Source: Armatimonadota bacterium (GTDB lineage: Bacteria > Armatimonadota > Fimbriimonadia > Fimbriimonadales > GBS-DC). From it: 36,598 nt of DNA. Positions within the stretch are counted from its first letter, which is position 1; each line of letters opens with the position of its first letter. Positions 31,421 through 36,598 of the stretch are shown here, piece by piece. A program made the translations under genes and the position numbers. Location of the stretch: assembly GCA_023511915.1 (NCBI GenBank), contig JAIMAN010000023.1:1-36598 (forward strand), written 5' to 3'. Under the pieces are notes generated by a model, which saw only the letters and a list, made by a program, of their open reading frames with translations, had not been told where the DNA came from and searched no databases.

Positions 31421-32521
31421 ATGCGAACGCGAAGGCGTATGTCGGCAATCGTGGGGCTGGCGCTGGGGCTGCTGCTTTCGGGCTGCAGCCAGTCGCCCAG
31501 CACACCGAAGTACGACCCCGACCTGATTTTCGGCTACGACAAGACGCTGCCCCTCAGCGCACAAGAGACCCCCGCTGAAGAGACCGCAGACTACCGCGTC
31601 ATCAAGGTCACCTACCGCAGCGCGCGCGACCAGCGCGTGCCCGCGCTGCTGATTCTGCCCAAGCAGCCGCGCGAAGAGAAACTGCCGTGCGTGATCCTCA
31701 TGCACGGGCTGGGCAGCGATAAGCGGATGTTCCAGATGCTGTGGGGCGCGCTAACCAAAGCGGGCTACGCGCTGTTCGCGATCGATGCGCAGTATCACGG
31801 CGAGCGCAAGCCCAGCGACGACCTACCCTTCTTCGGGTTGTACCCCTACCGCGCCCGCGACGCGCTGATTCAGACCGTAGTTGACCTGCGCCGCGCAGTG
31901 GACTACCTGCAGACGCGCAAGGACATCGACCCCGACCGCATCGGCTACATCGGCGCGAGTATGGGCGGGATTATCGGCTCGATGTTCGCAGGGGTGGACG
32001 AGCGCGTTAAGGCGCCTGTGTTTTTAGTGGCGGGCGGCGACTGGAAGATCCTGATGGAGAAAAGCGCACTGTCGATGTGGCGCGACGCCGCACGCAATAA
32101 CCCCCAGCAGATGCAAGAGGCGTTGCGCGTGATGGATGTCGTTGACCCCGTGCATTGGGTCGGGCGGATTGCCCCGCGCCCTGTGTTGTTCATCAATGGC
32201 GACGCGGACGATGTGGTGCCCGTCGAGTCGAACAAGGCGTTGCACAACGCGGCGGGCGAGCCGAAGAAGGTCGTCTGGTACAAGGGCGGGCATGTGCCCC
32301 CGCCGACCGACTGGCTGACGGTGATTGGCGAGGTGACGAACTGGCTGAACACGCATCTTCAGGGCAAGCCCATCGCGCGTGGCTGGCGCGACTACCGACC
32401 GCGCCTTGGGTCGTGGCGCGAGTTGACCGACTGGCTGATGACCGCAGCGCCCGCCGTCGCTGCGTTCTTCCGCGAGTTCTCCGCGACGCTGTACGGCTAC
32501 CTAAGCCCGCGCACGCGATGA
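31421..32521 (+). CDS. Lipoprotein alpha/beta hydrolase
   Basis: 366 aa. Lipobox LLSGC with C22 acylation site and a basic n-region. Alpha/beta hydrolase fold with oxyanion segment 'VILMHGLGSD' (about 90-99), nucleophile elbow GASMG (about 178-182), acid in NGDADDVV (about 260-267) and His in KGGHVPP (about 286-292). Resembles dienelactone-hydrolase/acyl-peptidase-type esterases acting outside the cytoplasm; substrate unknown. The stop overlaps the nucleotidylyltransferase start (ATGA). Confidence 0.88.
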   Translation: MRTRRRMSAIVGLALGLLLSGCSQSPSTPKYDPDLIFGYDKTLPLSAQETPAEETADYRVIKVTYRSARDQRVPALLILPKQPREEKLPCVILMHGLGSDKRMFQMLWGALTKAGYALFAIDAQYHGERKPSDDLPFFGLYPYRARDALIQTVVDLRRAVDYLQTRKDIDPDRIGYIGASMGGIIGSMFAGVDERVKAPVFLVAGGDWKILMEKSALSMWRDAARNNPQQMQEALRVMDVVDPVHWVGRIAPRPVLFINGDADDVVPVESNKALHNAAGEPKKVVWYKGGHVPPPTDWLTVIGEVTNWLNTHLQGKPIARGWRDYRPRLGSWRELTDWLMTAAPAVAAFFREFSATLYGYLSPRTR

Positions 32522-33579
32522 AGGCGTTGATTCTGGCGGGGGGCAAGGGCACGCGCCTGCGCCCGATTACTTTTAGCATGGCGAAGCAACTCGTGCCCGT
32601 CGCCAACAAGCCCGTGCTGTTTTATGGGCTGGAAGCGATTGCTGATGCGGGCATCCGCGAGGTGGGCATGATTGTGGGCGACACCGCCGCCGAAATCGAA
32701 CGCGCCGTCGGCGACGGGTCGCGCTGGGGCGTGCAGGTGACCTACATCCCGCAGCCCGAACCGCTGGGACTGGCGCACGCCGTGCTGACCGCTGAACCCT
32801 ACCTGCGCGATGAGCCGTTCCTGATGTATCTCGGCGACAACCTCGTGACCTCCAGCCTCCAGCCGCTGGTGCAGGCGTTCCAGCAGCGCCAGCCAAACGC
32901 GCTGATTCTGCTGGCAGAAGTGCCCAACCCACAGGAGTTCGGCGTCGCTGAGCTTGAGGGCGAGCGCGTCGTGCGCCTGATTGAAAAACCCCAGCAGCCC
33001 CCAAGCAACCTCGCGCTGGTCGGCGTCTACCTGTTCGACAAGCACATCTTCGAAGCGGCGCGGGCGATCAAACCCTCCTGGCGTGGCGAACTGGAAATCA
33101 CCGACGCAATCCAGTACCTGATTGACCACGGCTACACCGTCGAGTCGCAGCAAATCACGGGCTGGTGGAAGGACACGGGCAGTTTGGACGCGCTGCTGGA
33201 GGCGAATCGGCTGGTGCTGGAAGACCTGCAGCCGTCGCAGCAGGGCACGCTGGAAGAGACCACTCTGTATGGGCGCGTAGCAATCGGTGAAGGGAGCCTC
33301 CTACGCCGTTGCACAGTGCGTGGACCCGCGATTATCGGCGCGAACTGCCATCTGGAAGACTGCTACATCGGCGCGTTCACGGCAATCGGCGACGGCGTGC
33401 GCCTGGTCAGTTGCGAGATCGAATACAGCATCGTGCTGGAGGGCAGTTGCGTCGAGTCGGTCGAGACGCGCATCGAGGGGAGCCTGCTGGGCAAGAATGC
33501 GGTGGTGCGGGGTGGGGCGCGTCGCCCGCGCACTCTGCGCCTGATGCTGGGCGACAGCAGCCTTGTTGAGACGCCGTGA
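32518..33579 (+). CDS. RmlA-like glucose-1-phosphate nucleotidylyltransferase, long form
   Basis: 353 aa from ATG 32518; the upstream frame is a shadow of the hydrolase. Signature GGKGTRLRPITFSMAKQLVPV at residues 8-28 in parts (GGKGTRLRP, KQLVP), metal-binding 'MYLGDN' (about 104-109), 'EKP' and 'GWWKDTG'. Residues ~245-353 form a left-handed beta-helix ('TTLYGRVAIGEGSLLRRC', 'GAFTAIGDGVRL') as in StrD-type long RmlA, making dTDP-glucose for deoxysugar/cell-surface glycan synthesis. Coupled to a lipoprotein hydrolase. Confidence 0.92.
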   Translation: MKALILAGGKGTRLRPITFSMAKQLVPVANKPVLFYGLEAIADAGIREVGMIVGDTAAEIERAVGDGSRWGVQVTYIPQPEPLGLAHAVLTAEPYLRDEPFLMYLGDNLVTSSLQPLVQAFQQRQPNALILLAEVPNPQEFGVAELEGERVVRLIEKPQQPPSNLALVGVYLFDKHIFEAARAIKPSWRGELEITDAIQYLIDHGYTVESQQITGWWKDTGSLDALLEANRLVLEDLQPSQQGTLEETTLYGRVAIGEGSLLRRCTVRGPAIIGANCHLEDCYIGAFTAIGDGVRLVSCEIEYSIVLEGSCVESVETRIEGSLLGKNAVVRGGARRPRTLRLMLGDSSLVETP

Positions 33580-33602
33580 GCCTATGACTGAAATCCGCAG
33601 GG

Positions 33603-33608
33603 TACACT
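33603..33608 (+). promoter_or_regulatory. -10 box of leaderless small gene
   Basis: GGGTACACT, hexamer TACACT, 8 nt before ATG 33617. Confidence 0.6.
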
Positions 33609-33616
33609 GTACGACG

Positions 33617-33880
33617 ATGAGTTGGCAGGTGCTTGAGGGTACTTGGGAAGAGATACAGGCGCGTCAGTCGGAACTGCAGGGGCGTCGGCTGCGAGTCATC
33701 GTACTGCCTGACGCAGAGCAGGCGCATACCGCTGACACAGGCGCTGTGCTGCTCGAGTATCTGACACAGATTGGCTTCGTGGGAATGTGGTCAGACCGCA
33801 CAGACCTGTCCGATAGCCCAGAGTATGTTCGCCAGATGCGCCAAACCATAGAACGCCGCCCCGAACCAGTCGTGGCTTAG
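33617..33880 (+). CDS. Small antitoxin-like protein without partner
   Basis: 87 aa from ATG 33617 (an open frame to 33563 crosses the promoter). The opening 'MSWQVLEGTWEEIQARQSELQGRRLRVIVLP' resembles small proteins often found upstream of PIN toxins, perhaps an AbrB/Phd-like swap. The C-terminal half is acidic and helical. No toxin-like ORF follows: 33881-34031 holds no gene. The antitoxin label is a tentative pattern match. Confidence 0.55.
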   Translation: MSWQVLEGTWEEIQARQSELQGRRLRVIVLPDAEQAHTADTGAVLLEYLTQIGFVGMWSDRTDLSDSPEYVRQMRQTIERRPEPVVA

Positions 33881-34005
33881 TCTTATGCAGTTTCAACGAA
33901 AAGCACTATGACGTTATTTCTGACCTGCAGGTCGTGAAGCCGTATGCTCGCAATCAGGAGCCTCGCGAGTAGACAGCGTTTGGCAATCGCGTGTGTCGCA
34001 TCAGG

Positions 34006-34011
34006 TATCCT
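34006..34011 (+). promoter_or_regulatory. -10-like box before the amidase gene
   Basis: AGGTATCCTAAC, hexamer TATCCT, 20 nt before ATG 34032, leaving a ~14-nt leader with AAGGAG. Confidence 0.45.
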
Positions 34012-34031
34012 AACGCGAGAAGGAGCGGCGG

Positions 34032-35654
34032 ATGCGAGGGATAGCGGTTGTGTGGCTGGCGGCGCTGCTGAGCATTGCGTGGGCGGACGGCTTGCGCGAG
34101 GCGACGCTTATCCTGCGCGGCGAGCCGCTGAGCCTTAGCCCACCGCCGCTGTGGGACGGGCGCGAACTGTGGCTGCCCGTCAGCCACTTGGAGCGACTCG
34201 GCGTCCCGCTGGAGGTGGGCGCAAGCAGCGTGCGTATCCCCCACATCCCATCCGACCAGCCTGCGGCGCATGTGCCCGTCGAGCCGAAGCGCGGCGCGCC
34301 GTGTATCCCTGTACGCGACCTCGTGCGTCGGCTGGGCGGCTTCACCCGCTGGGACGAGGCGAGCAGTTCACTCAGCATCCTGGCGCGCCTGCAGCAGGCG
34401 CACCTTGAAGTCAACACGCTGCACCTCAAGACCAGCCTCCCTGTCGCGTGGCGCGCCTTCGCGCTGGAGAACCCCAGCCGACTGGTGATTGACCTTGCGG
34501 GATGCGCTCTGCCCGATGTGCCGCTGCCGTTGCCCGAGTCGTCGGGCGCGGTGAAAGCGGTGCGCATCGCGCAGTTCGACCCGCACACGGTGCGCCTCGT
34601 GCTGGAGATGGACGCGCCCGCCGCCACACCCACGCAGGGGCTGGACAGCGAATGGCAGGTTGCGCTGACCGCCGCGCCCGCCAGCCTGCCCGAACCGCCT
34701 GCCGAAACGCCCCAATCGCCCCCTGCAGAGCCTGCGCCTGAAGCGCCCCCTACGCCGCTGGAAATCCCGCCGCTGCAGCGCGACTCAAGCGGTGTGGTGC
34801 GCCTGACCCTGCCACTGCCCGAAGGGGCGCGCCCGCGCGTGCTGTTTCTGGAAGACCCGCTCCGCATCGCCATCGATGTGCCTGGCTACCTGCCCGAACC
34901 CGTCGAGCGGGCGATTGACGACCCCAGCCTGTTTGTGCGCACACTGCGCGCCGCGCCGCTGGACGTGGGTATGGTGCGCATCGTGCTGGAGTTGGCGCGG
35001 AGTGTCGGCGCGCAGGTGCTGTCGGGCAAGACGGGCGTGACGCTGAACCTGCGCGCCCCACGCAACACAGGCGGCAAACTGCGCGACAAAATCATCGTGA
35101 TTGACCCTGGACACGGCGGGGCGCAGGCGGGCGCACGCTGGCGCGAGGGCAAAACAGTCATCGAGGAGAAGACCATCGCGCTGGCAATCGCCCTGCATGT
35201 CGCCGAACTGCTCTCGCGCGAGGGCGCGAAGGTGATTCTCACCCGCGCGGAAGACAAAACCCTCGGGCTGTACGAGCGCACCGCGCTTGCCAACAGTGCG
35301 AACGCGCACTTTTTCCTCAGCATCCACTGCGATTCGAACCCGCGCCCGAACTCCGCATCGGGCACGACGATTTACTACCATAAGGACGACGCCGACAGCC
35401 GCGCGCTGGGGCAGGCGCTGCTGAACGAGATTGTGAAGGTGAGCGGGTTGCCCTCGCGCGGCGTGCGTTCCGACTCCGTGCTGTACCAGACGGGGCTTGC
35501 CGTGCTGCGCACCAGCCAGATGCCCGCCGTGCTGATCGAGGTCGGCTACCTGAACCACTCGTTCGACCGCGCGAAGTTGGTGAACCCCGACTTCCAGAAG
35601 CGAATTGCCGAAGCGATTGTGCGCGGTCTCAAGGCGCATGTGGAGGGACGGTAG
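34032..35654 (+). CDS. N-acetylmuramoyl-L-alanine amidase (AMIN + Amidase_3)
   Basis: 540 aa. Signal peptide 1-18; copper-amine-oxidase-N-like stalk (about 20-120, 'WDGRELWLPVSHLERLGVPLEV', 'PVRDLVRRLGG'), two AMIN-type beta domains (about 122-225 and 252-345) flanking a Pro-rich linker (about 215-255), then Amidase_3 (about 352-540). Zinc ligands and catalytic residues: H in IDPGHGG, E in VIEEKT, H in SIHCDSN and E in VLIEVGYL. It cleaves the amide between MurNAc and L-Ala during cell separation. AAGGAG precedes ATG 34032. Confidence 0.95.
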   Translation: MRGIAVVWLAALLSIAWADGLREATLILRGEPLSLSPPPLWDGRELWLPVSHLERLGVPLEVGASSVRIPHIPSDQPAAHVPVEPKRGAPCIPVRDLVRRLGGFTRWDEASSSLSILARLQQAHLEVNTLHLKTSLPVAWRAFALENPSRLVIDLAGCALPDVPLPLPESSGAVKAVRIAQFDPHTVRLVLEMDAPAATPTQGLDSEWQVALTAAPASLPEPPAETPQSPPAEPAPEAPPTPLEIPPLQRDSSGVVRLTLPLPEGARPRVLFLEDPLRIAIDVPGYLPEPVERAIDDPSLFVRTLRAAPLDVGMVRIVLELARSVGAQVLSGKTGVTLNLRAPRNTGGKLRDKIIVIDPGHGGAQAGARWREGKTVIEEKTIALAIALHVAELLSREGAKVILTRAEDKTLGLYERTALANSANAHFFLSIHCDSNPRPNSASGTTIYYHKDDADSRALGQALLNEIVKVSGLPSRGVRSDSVLYQTGLAVLRTSQMPAVLIEVGYLNHSFDRAKLVNPDFQKRIAEAIVRGLKAHVEGR

Positions 35655-35686
35655 GAATCGCGCCCGCCCCAGCGAATAGTGTTGCT

Positions 35687-36511
35687 ATGAGTGAGCGCGA
35701 AGTGAGCCGCGAGCCGATGGACGCTTATATCCCGCCCGCCGACGAGGACGAGCGCGTCGAAGCCCTGCCCCAGCAGGAAGAGTTCTGGCGACCGCCCGTG
35801 CGGTTCGGCACAATCCCCGTCGAAAAAGAGCCGCTCGGCTGGGACAAACGCAAGGGGTTCTACAAACTCTTCCCGCGCGTCAGCCTGCCGTTCCAAATCG
35901 TGGAGCGCGTCTCGTTCGGACACCCCGACCTGCCCGCGAACCGACTCATTTGGGGCGACAACCTGCATGTGATGCGCCAACTGCCCAGCGAGAGCATCGA
36001 TCTGATTTACATCGACCCGCCCTTCTTTTCGGGCAGGCAATACAACATCATCTTCGGCGACCAGAACGAGGTGCGCTCGTTCACCGACATTTGGGAAGGG
36101 GGGATGCCCGGCTACCTGATTTGGCTCAACGCCCGCCTGTACGAGATGAAACGGCTGCTGAAAAAGACGGGCAGCATCTATGTCCACTGCGACTGGCACG
36201 CCAGCCACTATATCAAGGTGGAGATGGATAAGATTTTCGGGTATGATAACTTTAGGAACGAGATTATATGGTTCTACAGGCGATGGACTAATGTGCAATC
36301 AAATTTTCAGCGAATGCACGATGTAATACTCTTCTACAGTAAGTCGAATCGATATGTCTTTAACAAGGTAGAAGTACCAGTTAGAGAATATCTTCAGGAA
36401 AGAAAGCAGAAAGGGTGGAACTCTAACACCGTCGAGTCAGGAGGCAGAAGGATAAGGCAGTTGATAGTGTACGATCGTGAGGCTTTTGCACAGGCAGTTC
36501 AAGCGGGATGA
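35687..36511 (+). pseudogene. DNA adenine methyltransferase fragment, mosaic and truncated
   Basis: 274 aa. Beta-class MTase start: 'LIWGDNLHVMRQLPSESIDLIYIDPPF' with catalytic DPPF at 110-113 and 'GSIYVHCDWHASHYIKVEMDKIFG'. The target-recognition part begins at about residue 185 and then stops at residue 274 without motif X or the AdoMet-binding FxGxG that should follow. Two 60-base blocks of the recognition part (36241-36300 and 36301-36360) are 38% and 35% GC, against about 50-55% just upstream. This suggests exchange of the recognition region and loss or separation of the C-terminal half. It may be a split enzyme with its remainder beyond the window. Confidence 0.7.
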
Positions 36512-36598
36512 GTGAAACCTGGCTGGGCGGGGGCAAAGGCGGCGGCTGGGCGAACCTGTTCAGCTCGAACATCATTCTGGGCAACATCCACCAGTTCT
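36508..36598 (+). CDS. Partial ORF at the right edge
   Basis: ATG 36508 overlaps the methyltransferase stop (ATGA) and remains open to the end: MSETWLGGGKGGGW..., 30 residues. GC content returns to high. No family recognised; it could be a new gene or the start of the separated part of the methyltransferase. Confidence 0.35.
   Translation, partial: MSETWLGGGKGGGWANLFSSNIILGNIHQF

Noticed and set aside
36240-36500. Sequence error as reason for the AT-rich section
   Set aside because: The frame stays open and family-like through the section; a composition shift rather than scattered errors.

Overview
The window is GC-rich, tightly packed bacterial chromosome with about 37 credible protein genes on both strands, short intergenic gaps and many ATGA or longer gene overlaps. 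I saw no rRNA, tRNA, CRISPR array, integrase or complete insertion sequence. Gene content (TatC, Amidase_3 with AMIN, an LptC-like protein, type IV-style prepilins, a PEP-CTERM protein, a long HPF, an IspD-IspF fusion, complex I subunits, a bacterial eRF1-like protein) fits a free-living diderm bacterium. The style recalls Armatimonadota, but that is an impression from gene content and codon use, not a demonstrated placement. The Fe-S photolyase suggests a light-exposed habitat.

Layout. 1-4183 (+): tatC, a KOW-domain protein and a two-component pair, ending in a strong hairpin. 4247-5002 (-): a secreted LTxxQ protein. 5120-7646 (+): an ECF sigma/anti-sigma operon led by a secreted carbohydrate-binding-like protein and ending in a membrane protein. 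7677-11228 (+): photolyase, then mnmG behind an array of 21-bp-spaced palindromes. 11266-16154: an accessory patch with an XRE-ImmA/PIN pair (-), a nuoA-nuoC pair without nuoB, a restriction-modification remnant plus DNA methyltransferase, and a DUF433/DUF5615 toxin-antitoxin-like pair that ends in a MITE-like inverted repeat. 16355-21104 (-): operon YacL-like PIN-TRAM, ispDF, hpf, nhaC-like. 21176-24197 (+): a second LTxxQ-like secreted protein, a PEP-CTERM protein, a repeat-rich spacer and a baeRF-type protein. 24243-28118 (-): a prepilin cluster. 28218-31380: tenA (+), then rlmN and an LptC-like gene (-), and a PD-(D/E)XK-like protein (-). 31421-35654 (+): lipoprotein hydrolase, sugar-phosphate nucleotidylyltransferase, a small antitoxin-like gene and a cell-wall amidase. 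The right edge holds a DNA methyltransferase gene whose second half is AT-rich and which stops before its AdoMet motif.

The strongest cross-cutting observation is transcriptional. Nearly every operon-leading gene has a -10 box of the form GGTANAAT or a close variant 6 to 12 nt before its start codon and no Shine-Dalgarno site, whereas internal genes usually have one. This implies widespread leaderless mRNAs and corrects several start codons. Other items worth attention are the six palindromes before mnmG, the consensus promoter inside an 11-bp dyad that controls the XRE-ImmA/PIN pair, a palindromic repeat family with one copy read through as protein in an LptC-like gene, the nuo pair lacking nuoB, and the mosaic methyltransferase at the right edge.
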